Below, in pieces: positions 33,968-45,200 of a stretch of DNA of 64,000 bases. The notes beneath the pieces were generated by a model that saw only the letters and a list, made by a program, of their open reading frames with translations, had not been told where the DNA came from and did no database searches. Where the stretch lies: assembly GCF_032878955.1 (NCBI RefSeq), contig NZ_CP043839.1, positions 5,506,169-5,570,168 on the forward strand, read 5' to 3'. This stretch comes from Butyricimonas paravirosa. Its GTDB lineage: Bacteria > Bacteroidota > Bacteroidia > Bacteroidales > Marinifilaceae. The translations under genes were made by a program, and so were the position numbers. The stretch's first letter is position 1. Each line of letters begins with the position of its first letter.

Positions 33968-36900
33968 ATGGGAAAGAACTTGTCTATGAAACAGGCGAGC
34001 TATAGCCAATGGGCTACGAAAGTATGCATGTTGCTTGGTTGCTTGATTTTATTCAGCTTTTCGGGTTTTGGTGGCGGAACGTCACCTAAATTCGATGAGA
34101 AAACACCTCTGAATTTGAAATTCGAGAAAGCCACGATGTTGCAGGTTTTGAATACCTTGAAAAAGGAGACATCACTTGATTTCGTTTATAACCACGAGGA
34201 GATTCAGGGAATCCCTCTTATTACTAAAGAATTTAAGAATGTGACGGTAAGGGAGATTCTGGATTACTGTTTGCAGAATACCCCTTACACGTACACGCTT
34301 GTGAATGATGTTGTGATTATTAAAAAGCGCCAGGAAACGAAAACGGTTGATAAGGTGAGTATCACCGGAGATGTTAAGGATGCTGACGGTAACCCGCTAC
34401 CGGGAGCCACGGTTCTGCTGAAAGGAACTTCTTTAGGAGTGGCCACGGATGCGACGGGTAAGTTTAAGCTGGAAATTCCCGCACAAAAGGAGATGGTACT
34501 AATATTTAATTTTATCGGAATGGCAAGCCAGACCATCACGGTGACGAAATCCGAGGAGTTGCATGTTGTTTTGAAGGAAGATACTCGTGAGTTGGAAGAT
34601 GTCGTGGTTACCGGTTATTACACGCAGGCTAAAAATGCCTACACGGGGGAATTGACCACGGTGAAAGGGGAGGATTTGCTGAAAGTGTCCCCGACGAATC
34701 TGATTCAGGCGCTGGCCTCATTGGTGCCGGGTTTACGGATTGTGGAAAATAACGAACAGGGGTCCAATCCGAATGCGATTCCCGAGATTCTGATCCGGGG
34801 GGCGAATTCCATCATGACCGAGAATCAGGCGGACGTGAATACGCCTTTGATTATGCTGGATGGGGTTGAGATTTCGATACAGGAGTTGTATGACTTGGAT
34901 ATTTACGATATTGGGCAGGTGACCGTGTTGAAGGATGCTTCTGCGGCGGTGTTGTACGGGGATAAAGCTGCCAGTGGCGTTATCTTGGTGGAGAGAACGA
35001 AAGTGACGGAATCCAAGCCTCGCTTGAGTTATAATTTCACACCTAATTTCAGCTATCCGGATTTGACGTCCTTGCGTTTGTGTAATGCGGAACAGAAGTT
35101 GGAACTGGAACGTTTGGCCGGGTTGTACGATGAAGTGAATGGGAGCCTTGATCCGGCGTATTACTACAAGTTGGATAATATCCGCCGGGGTGTTTACACG
35201 GATTGGCCATCCAAGCCTTTACGCTGGGCTTTCTCGCACAATCATTCGGTGACGTTGACCGGTAGGGGAAACGGGATCGAGTACAGGGCAAGCGGGAGTT
35301 TCAGGGATGCCTATGGCGTGATGAAAGGGGATAACCGTCGGAACTACGGGGCGAATTTTTCTTTTGCGTATCACTTAACGGATAAATTGACTTTTAATTA
35401 CCGTTTCGCTTTCACGATGACCGATAGCAAAGCAAGTCCTTACGGGGATTTCGGGAAATACACGAGACTGAACCCGTATAATCCGGTGTATGACGAATAC
35501 GGGGAGTATATAAAACTCTATTATTTTGATCCTTACCTTTCAAATGCCAATGATTCCCGGAATCAAGGAAATCCGTTGTACGATGCAACGTTGTCCAGTT
35601 TTAACAAGGGACGGAACAAGTCGTTTTCGAATTACTTGAGTATGCGGTGGGATATTAAAAAGGCATTTTTCATCACGGGCGATATTAACGTGAATATGAG
35701 TGATTCTTACACGAAGGTGTACGTGTCGCCGGATGATTCTTCGTTTGAAGGTAAGTTTTTAAACCAGAAAGGAACTTATTCTTTCACGCATAACGAGAGT
35801 ACGAACTGGGCGGGAAAGATTGCGTTAAATTATCGTTTACCTCTGAATGAGGCAGGTAACACGGTGTTGACCGTGAACGTGGGTACAGATTTTAAAATGG
35901 GGAATTCTTCTTCTATCACGACGAAGGCGGAAGGATTTTTGAAAGATGGTATGACAGATATTAAATTTGCTTCTCAATATGCCTCTACCCGTCCGAGTGG
36001 TGGAGATAAGAAAACTAGAGAAGTCGGTTTTTACGGGACCGGTAGTTTCGAGTTGCTGGGACGTTATTTCCTGAACGGTTCCTATAAATCGGCCGGATCA
36101 TCCCGTTTCGGGAGTGATCATCGCTTTGCCCCGGTGTGGTCGGCAGGTATCGGATGGAACGTTGACAAAGAGAGTTTTATGGGTAACGTGAGTTGGTTGA
36201 ATATGCTACGGTTGCGTTTTAGCGTGGGATCAACGGCTAACGTGACGTTCTCACCCTATCAGGCAATGACGACTTATAATTACACGACAGATTTGATTCA
36301 TTACGCGGGAATCGGGGCGGTACCGATCACGATGGGAAACCCGGATCTGAACTGGCAGATCACGATGAAATATAACTGGGGGTTGAGTGCCACGTTGTTT
36401 AATGAACGGATAAATATTGATGCCAGTTATTACAAGAATAAAACGAAAGATGCTTTGATGCCGATTTCTTTACCTTGGTCCGTGGGAGTTTCCTCCGTGC
36501 AGGTGAATATGGGAAAATTGGAAAACTCCGGATGCGAGTTTGCGATCTCGGCGCACGTGATCAAGCAAAAAGGACTCTTCTGGATGGTCACGGTGAATGG
36601 CTCTCACACGATGGATAAGTTGACAAACGTGTCAACCGCTTTGAAGTCAATCGAGGTTGCCCAGTCTTTGGGGGCTCGTCCTTCGTTGATGTTCCAAGAA
36701 GGCGGTTCGCAGTTTGGTATTCATGCCATGCGTACGGCCGGAATTGATCCGGCATCGGGAAAAGAGATTTTTATTAATAGCAAAGGAGAGTACACGTTTG
36801 ATTACGACAAGGATGAACGGGTAGAGGTTGGAAATTCGAATCCGATTTTGGAGGGGAGTATTTTTTCCAGTTTATCGTACAAGGGTTTCACGCTGAATAT

Positions 36901-37297
36901 TACTACCGGTTATAAATTCGGGGGCGATGCTTACAATAACACGCTGGCCGACAAGGTTGAGAACATAAATCCGTGGGAAAACGTGGATCGCCGGGCATTT
37001 ACCGATCGGTGGAAAGAACCGGGTGATTTGAAACGTTTTCTGGGTATCCCGGAAAGTAAAAGCGATAACAAGCGGTATTCAGAACGTTTCGTTGAACGGG
37101 ATAATCTGTTCGAGATCAGGAATATATCGATTAACTATGAATTTAAACCGGAATGGTTGAAGAGATTCGGGGTTAAACGGTTGAATGTCGGGTTTGGGAT
37201 GAATGATATAGCCCGTTTTTCTTCCATGAAGTTGGAACGGGGAACTTCCTATCCTTTCGAGAGGAGTTTTAACATTACTTTCAGACCGACTTTTTAG
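33968..37297 (+). CDS. SusC/RagA TonB-dependent receptor with STN signalling domain
   Basis: About 1109 residues from MGKNLSMKQ (an upstream ATG at 33926 gives a poor leader). Order: signal peptide, STN domain (LNLKFEKATMLQVLNTLKKETSLDFVY ... VTVREILDYCLQNTPYTYTL), CarboxypepD_reg-like repeat (GDVKDADGNPLPGATVLLKGT), plug (VVVTGYYTQAKNAYTGE ... VLKDASAAVLYGDKAASGVILV), and a 22-strand barrel ending ITFRPTF. The STN domain means it can signal through FecR to an ECF sigma factor. With the SusD partner it imports an oligomer; the nearby protease points to peptides (inference). Paralogous to 42232-45291. Confidence 0.95.
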   Translation: MGKNLSMKQASYSQWATKVCMLLGCLILFSFSGFGGGTSPKFDEKTPLNLKFEKATMLQVLNTLKKETSLDFVYNHEEIQGIPLITKEFKNVTVREILDYCLQNTPYTYTLVNDVVIIKKRQETKTVDKVSITGDVKDADGNPLPGATVLLKGTSLGVATDATGKFKLEIPAQKEMVLIFNFIGMASQTITVTKSEELHVVLKEDTRELEDVVVTGYYTQAKNAYTGELTTVKGEDLLKVSPTNLIQALASLVPGLRIVENNEQGSNPNAIPEILIRGANSIMTENQADVNTPLIMLDGVEISIQELYDLDIYDIGQVTVLKDASAAVLYGDKAASGVILVERTKVTESKPRLSYNFTPNFSYPDLTSLRLCNAEQKLELERLAGLYDEVNGSLDPAYYYKLDNIRRGVYTDWPSKPLRWAFSHNHSVTLTGRGNGIEYRASGSFRDAYGVMKGDNRRNYGANFSFAYHLTDKLTFNYRFAFTMTDSKASPYGDFGKYTRLNPYNPVYDEYGEYIKLYYFDPYLSNANDSRNQGNPLYDATLSSFNKGRNKSFSNYLSMRWDIKKAFFITGDINVNMSDSYTKVYVSPDDSSFEGKFLNQKGTYSFTHNESTNWAGKIALNYRLPLNEAGNTVLTVNVGTDFKMGNSSSITTKAEGFLKDGMTDIKFASQYASTRPSGGDKKTREVGFYGTGSFELLGRYFLNGSYKSAGSSRFGSDHRFAPVWSAGIGWNVDKESFMGNVSWLNMLRLRFSVGSTANVTFSPYQAMTTYNYTTDLIHYAGIGAVPITMGNPDLNWQITMKYNWGLSATLFNERINIDASYYKNKTKDALMPISLPWSVGVSSVQVNMGKLENSGCEFAISAHVIKQKGLFWMVTVNGSHTMDKLTNVSTALKSIEVAQSLGARPSLMFQEGGSQFGIHAMRTAGIDPASGKEIFINSKGEYTFDYDKDERVEVGNSNPILEGSIFSSLSYKGFTLNITTGYKFGGDAYNNTLADKVENINPWENVDRRAFTDRWKEPGDLKRFLGIPESKSDNKRYSERFVERDNLFEIRNISINYEFKPEWLKRFGVKRLNVGFGMNDIARFSSMKLERGTSYPFERSFNITFRPTF

Positions 37298-37319
37298 TAA
37301 ACAGTAAATTGAAACGAGT

Positions 37320-38774
37320 ATGAAAAAGATAATAATTCTACTGTGTATACCATTCTTCTTTCTCCGGTGCGATAGTTTTTTGGATGTGAATCCGGATTCG
37401 GAAGTGGTGAATGATGATATGTTCAATTCGGCAAGCGGTGTTGAGGATGCCCTCTATGGCGTGTACATGACGATGGTAACAAAGGATATGTATGGACGGC
37501 TGATGTCCACGACGATACCGGAGATTCTGGCACAGAATTTCACTTCGACTTATCAGTACTTGCCTTATTTGGGGCGTTTCGAGTACGAGCGGAGTGAAAC
37601 GAGAAATATGTATAAGAATATCTGGAAGACCAGTTATCTGGCGATTAGTTATTTGAATAATATTATAAATAATCTGGAAAGTAAGAGCGAGAAGGATTTC
37701 CGGCATTACAATTTATACATGGGGGAGGCCTTAGGATTAAGGGCGGTTATTCATTTTGATTTACTGCGCTTTTTTGCCGTACACGTGACTTCTACCGATG
37801 AAGCGGCAAAAGCGAGAGCTATTCCCTACGTGACGGAGTATGATTTTAAGGTGACACCTTATTCTTCGGTGGAGGGGATTTACTCGAAAGTGATAGCCGA
37901 GCTTAAAAGAGCGGAGGCGTATTTGTCTGAGGATGAGGTGCTGATGCCAGCCGAACGGGTGGGAAATGAAAAGGGATTTACCGGGGCGCGTGTGTTACAT
38001 TTCAATTTATACGGGGCGCAGGCTACTCTGGCACGGGTTTACTGGATGAAGGGTGATCTGGATAGTGCCCGGATTTACGCGGACAAGGTGATTCGGTCCA
38101 ATAAGTTCCGTTTCGCTAGCAAGACGTCCTTGAATACATTCATGCAGAAAACGGTGTCGATGGAGGAGACAATATGGGGGCTGTACAACGCGGAAGTCTA
38201 TTCCGACTGGCTGACCCAGCACGTGCGGAGGCAGGGATTGGGTGATCTGACCACGGATTTTAAAAGTATCTATGCTTATGAAGGGCCTACCGGAAAGAAG
38301 GATTACCGTTTGGATAATTGGTTTGGGACATACAACAGGAGCGGAACTCCGGTGGATATATTGGTGAAAGTGATGGGAAATGTATCCGATACGACTTCTC
38401 TCACGACGAGTTATAACGGGGGGCCTTATCTGGGAACAAGTATGATTCGAATTCCGGAAATGTATTATATTATGTCAGAGGCTTTGCTTGCAACCGGAAA
38501 TGCGGAAGGAGCGATGGAATATCTGGATGCGGTGGTTGATGCCCGAGGGATGGAGAAATTCGCGGACCGGACTCCTCTTGTCGATATTACGCTGAGTGAT
38601 ATTATGGCGGAACGCCGAAAGGAATTTATCGGGGAGGGACAATGGTGGTTCTGTCTGAAGAGATTGAACAGTCCCGTGAAATTGAGTGGGGCGACCGGGG
38701 CTACCATTCCCGGCAGTGATAAGATATATGTTCTGCCGTTGCCCGTGGAAGAGGAAGATTATCGTCCTGAATAA
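37320..38774 (+). CDS. RagB/SusD-family lipoprotein
   Basis: 484 residues. Signal with lipobox FLRC followed by DSFLDVNPDSEVVNDDMF, the usual SusD start (C-x-x-F-L-D-x-x-P). TPR-like helices and the C-terminal YIMSEALLATGNAEGAMEYLDAVVDARG ... ERRKEFIGEGQWWFCLKRL are diagnostic. It is the lid and substrate-binding partner of the SusC just upstream (22-base gap). Paralog of 45311-46747, with very similar ends. Confidence 0.95.
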   Translation: MKKIIILLCIPFFFLRCDSFLDVNPDSEVVNDDMFNSASGVEDALYGVYMTMVTKDMYGRLMSTTIPEILAQNFTSTYQYLPYLGRFEYERSETRNMYKNIWKTSYLAISYLNNIINNLESKSEKDFRHYNLYMGEALGLRAVIHFDLLRFFAVHVTSTDEAAKARAIPYVTEYDFKVTPYSSVEGIYSKVIAELKRAEAYLSEDEVLMPAERVGNEKGFTGARVLHFNLYGAQATLARVYWMKGDLDSARIYADKVIRSNKFRFASKTSLNTFMQKTVSMEETIWGLYNAEVYSDWLTQHVRRQGLGDLTTDFKSIYAYEGPTGKKDYRLDNWFGTYNRSGTPVDILVKVMGNVSDTTSLTTSYNGGPYLGTSMIRIPEMYYIMSEALLATGNAEGAMEYLDAVVDARGMEKFADRTPLVDITLSDIMAERRKEFIGEGQWWFCLKRLNSPVKLSGATGATIPGSDKIYVLPLPVEEEDYRPE

Positions 38775-38790
38775 TTAAAATAAGAACGTT

Positions 38791-39573
38791 ATGAGAAATA
38801 AATATCTACTATATATCGGAATATTCCTCTGCATGGGAATATGGGCGTGTAGCAATGATGCCGTGTACTATGACGTGAATCAGAAAAGATCCATTTATTT
38901 CACTTGGGATCGTTATAATTCTGTCACGAAAACAGCAAGTGACACTGTGTTTTTCAGTTTCGCCTTGTACAACGAGACCGAGTACGAGTATCGAGTTCCG
39001 ATCAAGGTGGCCGGAATGCCGCTTGGCGAGGAATTGACTTACGAGGTGGAAGTTGTCGCGGATTCTTCAACGGCTAAGTATGACAAGCATTTTAAATTCG
39101 GGAAACTGGTGATCCCGAAAAATGAGGTTGAAGGGTATCTGTCTATTATTTTGGATCGTACGGAGGATATTATGGATCATCCGGTCATACTCTATCTCAA
39201 GTTTAAGGAGAATGATTATTTCAAACCGATTGCTAATAATTACTATCGTTTGTCGGTCGTGGATGGTGCTTTGCCCGAACCGCAATGGTGGGCTCCCAAT
39301 TTCTTGGGGGTGTATGCCCGGAACAATGATCGCCTTTACCGGAAGATGCTAGAATATTTTTGGCAACTAGAAGAGTTGAAACCTATCTTTTATAAAGAGA
39401 AAGTGGAAGAATACGGGTTATACTTGGAGTATGCCAAGGCGGGATTCTATCAGGTGAAGGGTAATATTATTTGGATAAATTACGTGTTTAAGCCTGCTTA
39501 CGATTTCTATACTGACCCAGCGAACACGTATGAAGGGTTTGATATGGTGAATCCGGATCGGTTTATCCGCTAA
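38791..39573 (+). CDS. DUF4843 lipoprotein
   Basis: 260 residues; signal MRNKYLLYIGIFLCMGIWAC with lipobox IWAC. RSIYFTWDRYNSVTKTASDTVFFSFAL and the Ig-like strands YRVPIKVAGMP and FKFGKLVIPKNEVEG are DUF4843 marks. The end ENTYEGFDMV-type segment (NTYEGFDMVNPDRFIR) is conserved with the second copy, which let me reconstruct the interrupted gene at 46768. It is a likely extracellular accessory of the SusCD pair; 16 bases after susD. Confidence 0.88.
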   Translation: MRNKYLLYIGIFLCMGIWACSNDAVYYDVNQKRSIYFTWDRYNSVTKTASDTVFFSFALYNETEYEYRVPIKVAGMPLGEELTYEVEVVADSSTAKYDKHFKFGKLVIPKNEVEGYLSIILDRTEDIMDHPVILYLKFKENDYFKPIANNYYRLSVVDGALPEPQWWAPNFLGVYARNNDRLYRKMLEYFWQLEELKPIFYKEKVEEYGLYLEYAKAGFYQVKGNIIWINYVFKPAYDFYTDPANTYEGFDMVNPDRFIR

Positions 39574-39601
39574 AAGAGAATTTAAAATTAAATGGTAAGT
39601 T

Positions 39602-41023
39602 ATGAAAATGAAGTTATATATAATCATGCTGTTTTGCCTCATGGTGGGGATGTATTCCTGCTATGATGATGATACGACTTCCGGGAGGAAAGAGGTGTCG
39701 TTACTGACAATTACCGCTGCTCATGACACGCTTACGACCTCTTTCGGGGAGGAGCTTGTGGTGAATCACTTGAAAATAGAGCAGTCCGGGGAGGAATTGC
39801 CTTTAACTTACGAGTGGGCGTACGGGGATCTGGATATTTCCGGGGGAGCCGTGAAACCTTACCCGATTAAAGACACGCTTCACGTGGTATCGACAGATCC
39901 GGAGCTTAAATATGCTTTTCGGGAATTGGGTACGTTTGCCTTGCGTTTGAAGGTGGATAACGGTGAAACGACAATATTCAAGTTCTTTATTCTTCAGATA
40001 GATACCGAATTTTCCGAGGGAATTACTATTTTGAGCCGGGATGATGCCGGGAAAGGAAGGCTTTCTTTTATGAAGACGTTGACTAAAGAGGAGATCAGTG
40101 GAGGAAAGGTACCGACTTTCCGTACGGATATAATGGAAATAGCTAATCCCGGAATGGAGTTGGAGAATGTGACAGACATGATTCAGCAGGGAGTGCGCTT
40201 GATGGTTAGTTCGGGAAGTAACGGTAGAATTTACAATATGGATTCCCGTTCTTTTGATATCGAAACTGCGACCTCTTTTGCTGGTAAGTTTCCGGGGGCC
40301 AATATTCAGCAATTCGTCGCTATATCGGCATATAGTAATATGCACGTACTTTCGGAAAATAAGAGAGCTTATGTTTACGAGACGGACGTGGATGAATTGT
40401 TGGTACTGGATGCTTTTGACGGTTTGGAAGTGGATGCTGGGGTATCTCATAGTAAACCGGTGTTTATCAATTATGGAACTTCAACTATGTATGCTCCTAG
40501 TACGTCCTCGGGTGCAGTGAATAGTGGGACTATTTTCACGAATTATGACATCGTTAATACTTGTTTTATCAACACTTATCTGTATGTATTCTCCACGGAT
40601 AAGAATGATCCGTTGCATATTTATATACCTCGAACATCAGCCTCGTTTGCCAAACCTACTGCGGCGAATACGGTGGATTATCAAAGTTCGCGGCCCATTG
40701 GTATGGATCGTAATTCGATGACTGTGGGGACAAAGGTGTATAATTGTATTTATTACACGTATAATAATGAAATATATCGTTGGGACCCCGGGCGGCAGTT
40801 GCCGACAACTCCTTCTATCACGGTCCCGACAGGTATGGAAATAACGACCATTGCTGTCGATCCGGATCAAAAATTACTTTATGTCGGGTTGTACGAATCA
40901 GCTAGTACGAAGGAATTGAAAGGATGTTTGTATATTTATGATGCAGATAGCGGGGAATTGCTTGAAACATATGATAATATTGCGGATAGGCCGCTTCGTG
41001 TGATTTATAAAGAACGTGTATAG
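39602..41023 (+). CDS. PKD-like family lipoprotein
   Basis: 473 residues; signal MKMKLYIIMLFCLMVGMYSC, lipobox MYSC, then YDDDT. Two Ig/PKD-like domains at the start: SGEELPLTYEWAYGDLDISGG and RELGTFALRLKVDNGETTIFKFFILQ. The remainder is a beta-propeller-like set of strands (GRIYNMDSRSFDI, NEIYRWDPGRQL, LLYVGLYESAS). It is probably a surface-exposed binding protein of this utilisation locus. Last gene of the operon; a terminator follows at 41054. Confidence 0.85.
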   Translation: MKMKLYIIMLFCLMVGMYSCYDDDTTSGRKEVSLLTITAAHDTLTTSFGEELVVNHLKIEQSGEELPLTYEWAYGDLDISGGAVKPYPIKDTLHVVSTDPELKYAFRELGTFALRLKVDNGETTIFKFFILQIDTEFSEGITILSRDDAGKGRLSFMKTLTKEEISGGKVPTFRTDIMEIANPGMELENVTDMIQQGVRLMVSSGSNGRIYNMDSRSFDIETATSFAGKFPGANIQQFVAISAYSNMHVLSENKRAYVYETDVDELLVLDAFDGLEVDAGVSHSKPVFINYGTSTMYAPSTSSGAVNSGTIFTNYDIVNTCFINTYLYVFSTDKNDPLHIYIPRTSASFAKPTAANTVDYQSSRPIGMDRNSMTVGTKVYNCIYYTYNNEIYRWDPGRQLPTTPSITVPTGMEITTIAVDPDQKLLYVGLYESASTKELKGCLYIYDADSGELLETYDNIADRPLRVIYKERV

Positions 41024-41053
41024 CGTAAATGTTTGTATGAAATGATTCATGAA

Positions 41054-41090
41054 AAATCGTGTAAAGGCTAACAGAGCCTTTGCACGATTT
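41054..41090 (+). terminator. transcription terminator after the first SusCD operon
   Basis: Stem AAATCGTG-x-AAAGGCT paired with AGCCTTT-x-CACGATTT, loop AACAG, one mismatch, about 30 bases after the PKD gene stop. Strong hairpin; followed by ATGACATAAATAAT rather than a pure T run. Confidence 0.7.
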
Positions 41091-41149
41091 ATGACATAAA
41101 TAATATCTCGTCATATGAGTGAATGTAAATCATTTAGGTCTCTATTTTG

Positions 41150-41180
41150 TTGTGAATAAGAAGTATTTTATGTATTTTTG
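41150..41180 (+). promoter_or_regulatory. Bacteroidetes promoter of the ECF sigma gene
   Basis: TTG at 41150-41152, exactly 20 bases, then TATTTTTG at 41173-41180, matching TTG-N(19-21)-TAnnTTTG. Transcription would begin near 41187, about 75 bases before the sigma start codon. Confidence 0.7.
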
Positions 41181-41262
41181 AAATAGTGTTGTCCGGGAAG
41201 ATGATACTTTGTTAGCGGGAAACCGAATGTTTATTCGTATAAAGTGCATGATGATAGATTTT

Positions 41263-41802
41263 ATGGAACGGGAAGTTGTATATGAGCGTTTTGTGAAAGG
41301 GGATGAGAAAGCCTTGGAATTGTTGTATGATCAATATTTTGCAACATTGGGAGTTTACGCGGGACGTTTCTTGCGGGAAGAGAATGTTTGCGTGGACATC
41401 GTGCATGAGAGTTTTATCAAGACGTGGGAGAAAAGGAAACAGTTTACCTCGTTCCAGATGATTATCAGTTTTTTGTATGCTTGCGTGAGAAATGCTTGTC
41501 TGAACGAGTTGCGGCATCTGGACATAAAGAATAAGGTCCTGTTGCAACAGGCATCCAGTCTCGATATTGAGGGGGAAATCATAGAACATGAGGTGAAACG
41601 GATTATCTGGGCTGAAATTGCCCGATTGGCAGGTGATTATAAAGAAATCATGGCGATGAGTCTGGAAGGGTATTCTACCAAGGAGATTTCGGAAGAGTTG
41701 AATCTTTCCGAACAGACGATTAAAAATAAAAAGGGAGAGGCGTTAAAACAACTTCGCAAAAATATGGGACCGTACCAGTGGTGTCTCCGGCTTTTCTTTT
41801 AA
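41263..41802 (+). CDS. ECF-type RNA polymerase sigma factor
   Basis: About 179 residues from MEREVVYERFVKGDEKALELLYDQYFATL; earlier ATGs (41209, 41248) are possible but add no homology. Sigma-70 region 2: LEREENVCVDIVHESFIKTWEKRKQF with the D-I-V-H-E-S-F-I-K-x-W core. Region 4: EIMAMSLEGYSTKEISEELNLSEQTIKNKKGEALKQLRK, a HTH. It sits between the two SusCD operons with its own promoter and no FecR beside it. It may be partnered with the FecR at 30011 and the STN-bearing SusC (inference). Confidence 0.93.
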   Translation: MEREVVYERFVKGDEKALELLYDQYFATLGVYAGRFLREENVCVDIVHESFIKTWEKRKQFTSFQMIISFLYACVRNACLNELRHLDIKNKVLLQQASSLDIEGEIIEHEVKRIIWAEIARLAGDYKEIMAMSLEGYSTKEISEELNLSEQTIKNKKGEALKQLRKNMGPYQWCLRLFF

Positions 41803-41968
41803 GGAATAGTTTGCTTGTAATATTCTATATCATTGATTTATAATTCGTATATTTGTCTTATCTTCGGGACAAAAAGAGAATCTTCGTGTCGTTTTTGTTT
41901 GTGAAATTGAAACTTGGTATCTCTTTTTTCCCTAATCTTGCAACTCGCCAAAATCGATACTTGCTTGA

Positions 41969-41999
41969 TTGAAATTTTTTATTTATTTTATTACTTTTG
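41969..41999 (+). promoter_or_regulatory. Bacteroidetes promoter upstream of the second SusCD operon
   Basis: TTG at 41969-41971, 20 AT-rich bases, then TACTTTTG at 41992-41999. It leaves a leader of about 225 bases before the SusC start at 42232 without a convincing ORF; a long leader of this kind could carry post-transcriptional control. Confidence 0.7.
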
Positions 42000-42231
42000 C
42001 TCCCCTTGTTTTGAAATAGTTGTAGAAAACAGGGATAGAATGTAAATTATGCGATTGAACGTGAATGATAAAGTTGAGGGTTCGCGTCAGGTAGCAATGA
42101 TGGTGTGATGATGTATTTTACGGGTTTATACCGCGTGGTGCGATGAATGATGTTAGGTGCGAATGGATATGTTTAGACAATAAAGTGATGGAAACATATC
42201 TTGCACGTATGGTATTAAAAGATCAAATTAA

Positions 42232-45200
42232 ATGAGAGTAGACTTGGTATTGAAGTTTGACGGCAACTTATGTGGTGTTGTGAAATGGATTCTGTTGTTC
42301 TGCTGTGTATGTTTTCCGGAAATCCCCGTGGCGGGTGAATCACGTTCTTCCTTGATCGTGATCACGGGAGAGGTGAAGGATGCAGATGGCGAACCACTTC
42401 CGGGCGTGACGGTTGTCCTGAAAGGGACTTCTTTGGGATGCGCCACGGGTACGGACGGGAAGTTCCGATTGGAAATTCCAGAACAAAAGGAGATGGTGTT
42501 ACTTTTCCGGTTTGTCGGGATGAAGAATCAGGAAGTCAAGGTTACCGGTGCCCGGCATATCCGGGTGACGATGGTGAAGGATATGAAGGAGTTGGATGAT
42601 GTGATCGTGACGGGGTATTACACGCAGGCGAAGAATGCTTTTACCGGGGAGATTACCCGGATCAAAGGGGAGGATTTATTACGGGTGTCCCCGACGAACC
42701 TGTTACAAGCGTTGTCAATCTTGACACCGGGATTGAGGATTGTAGAGAATAACGAGGCGGGGGCTGACCCGAATGTCGTGCCTGAGATTCTGATTCGCGG
42801 GGCGAGTTCAATCATGACAAAGGGACAGGAAGGGGTGAACGCTCCCTTGATTATGCTGGACGGGGTGGAGATTTCCGTGGAGGATTTGTATGATCTGGAT
42901 ATTTACGATATAGAACAGGTACTGGTGTTGAAGGATGCATCCGCGGCGGTACTTTACGGGGAGAAAGCTGCAAACGGTGTGATTCTGGTGGAACGGGTGC
43001 GGGGAAAGTCGGATAAGCCGAGATTCAGTTATAATTTCACGCCAATGTTCAGTTTTCCTGACCTGACCTCTCTTCGCTTGTGTGATGCGGAGGAAAAGTT
43101 GGAACTGGAGCGTTTGGCGGGATTGTATGACCGGGTAGATGGTAGTCTTGACCCAGCTTATGATTACAAGCTGGAGAATATCCGCCGGGGTGTCAACACG
43201 GATTGGACGACGAAACCTCTGCGGAATGCTTTCACGCATAGTCATTCTGCCACGATGACCGGGCGGGGTGGTGGAATCGAGTACAAGGTAACGGGACGGT
43301 TGTCGAATACATACGGGGTGATGAAAGGTGATTATCGCCGGAATTACGGGGTAAATGTTTCTTTGTCGTACCGGTTTGCCCGGGATGTGGTGGCCACTTA
43401 CCAGTTGGCTTATACCATGACCGAGGGAAAGAATAGTCCTTACGGGAGTTTCGCGCAGTACACGAAGTTGAACCCGTACAACCCGGTATATGACGAGGAC
43501 GGGGAGTATATACGGAATTATTATTTCGATCCGGTAAACCGGACAATGGAACGGCAAGTCAATCCACTGTATAATGCCACGCTGGCGAGCTTTTCGAAGA
43601 GTCAGAATAAAGCGGTCACGAATTATTTGTCGTTACGCTGGGATATGAACGAGACCTTGTTTATCACGGGAAACGTGAGTGTGCGACAGGGTGACACGTG
43701 GAATAAGGTGTATGTTTCCCCGGAGGATGCGAGTTTCACCTTGCAGGAGATTCCTCAAAACAAGAAAGGGACTTACACGGCATATTCAACCGAGACGACG
43801 AATTGGGCGGGGAAATTGGTACTTAATTATCGTTTACCGCTGAATGATGCCGGGACTACGGTCCTTTCCTTGAGTGCGGGTACGGACATCGGGAAGGACA
43901 AGTCTTCTTCGATGCAGGTGAAGGCGGAAGGGTTTATGAAGGACAAGATGACGGATATTAAATTTGCCTCGCAGTACGCGACTACGCGTCCCGTGGGTGG
44001 CGAGAAGGAATCGGCAGAGGTGGGGTTTTTTGTGAACGGTAGTCTTGATTTGCTGGGACGATATTTTGTCAATGCTTCCTACAAGACGGCAGGTTCATCG
44101 AAGTTTGGCAGTAAACATCGTTTTGCCCCGGTATGGTCGGCGGGAATCGGTTGGAATCTGCATAAAGAAGGATTCATGAATTTCGATTGGTTGAATATTT
44201 TACGTCTTCGGTTTAGCGTGGGTTCAACGGCTAACGTGACATTCACGCCTTATCAGGCTTTGACCACTTATCTTTATGATTCCGACTTAATTCATTATGG
44301 CGGGATGGGTGCGGTTCCGATCACTATGGGGAACCCCGATATGAAATGGCAGGTTACCCGAAAGTATAATTGGGGATTGACGGCTACTTTCTGGAAAGAA
44401 CGGGTGAACGTGGAGGCTAGTTACTACGTGAACAAAACGAAGGATGCCCTGATGCCTTTGACCTTGCCGTCTTCTGTCGGTGTTTCTTCAGTGTTGGTGA
44501 ATATGGGTAAGTTACAGAATTCGGGCTACGAGTTTTCCATTTCTGCACAAGTGGTCAAGCGAAATAACCTGCTTTGGATGGTGATGGTAAACGGATCGCA
44601 CGTGTTTGATAAGCTGACGAGTATCTCGGATGCGTTGAAGGCGGAGAACATGGCGGCTTATTATGGCGTGAAACCTCAGCCGATGTTCGTGGAAGGGGGA
44701 TCTCAGTTCGGTATATATGCCATGCGTTCCGCGGGAATTGATCCGGCTTCCGGGCAGGAGGTGTATATCAAGAAGAACGGGAATTACACGTTTACTTACG
44801 ATAAGAACGAGCGAGTGGAGGTTGGGAACACGAATCCAATGCTGGAGGGGAGTCTTTTCACGAGCTTGTCGTACCGGGGATTCACGTTGAATGTCACCGC
44901 GGCGTACAAGTTTGGCGGTGATATTTACAACACGACTTTGGCGAATAAAGTGGAGTATATTGATCCCTACGGGAATGTGGATCGTCGGGCTTTTACCGAA
45001 CGGTGGAAGAAACCGGGAGACTTGGTGCGTTTCTTGGGGATTCCGGAGAACGTGAGCGATGAAAATCGGTATTCCGAGCGTTTCGTGGAACGGGATAACA
45101 CGTTCGCGATAACGAGTATCATGTTGAATTACGAGTTTAAACCCGGTTATTTGCGCAAGATCGGGATTAAGAGACTGAATCTAGGCATAGGCGTTGCCGA

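Noticed and set aside
42808..43557. 249-codon open frame on minus
   Set aside because: Antisense to the second SusC gene, no domain-like pattern; shadow.
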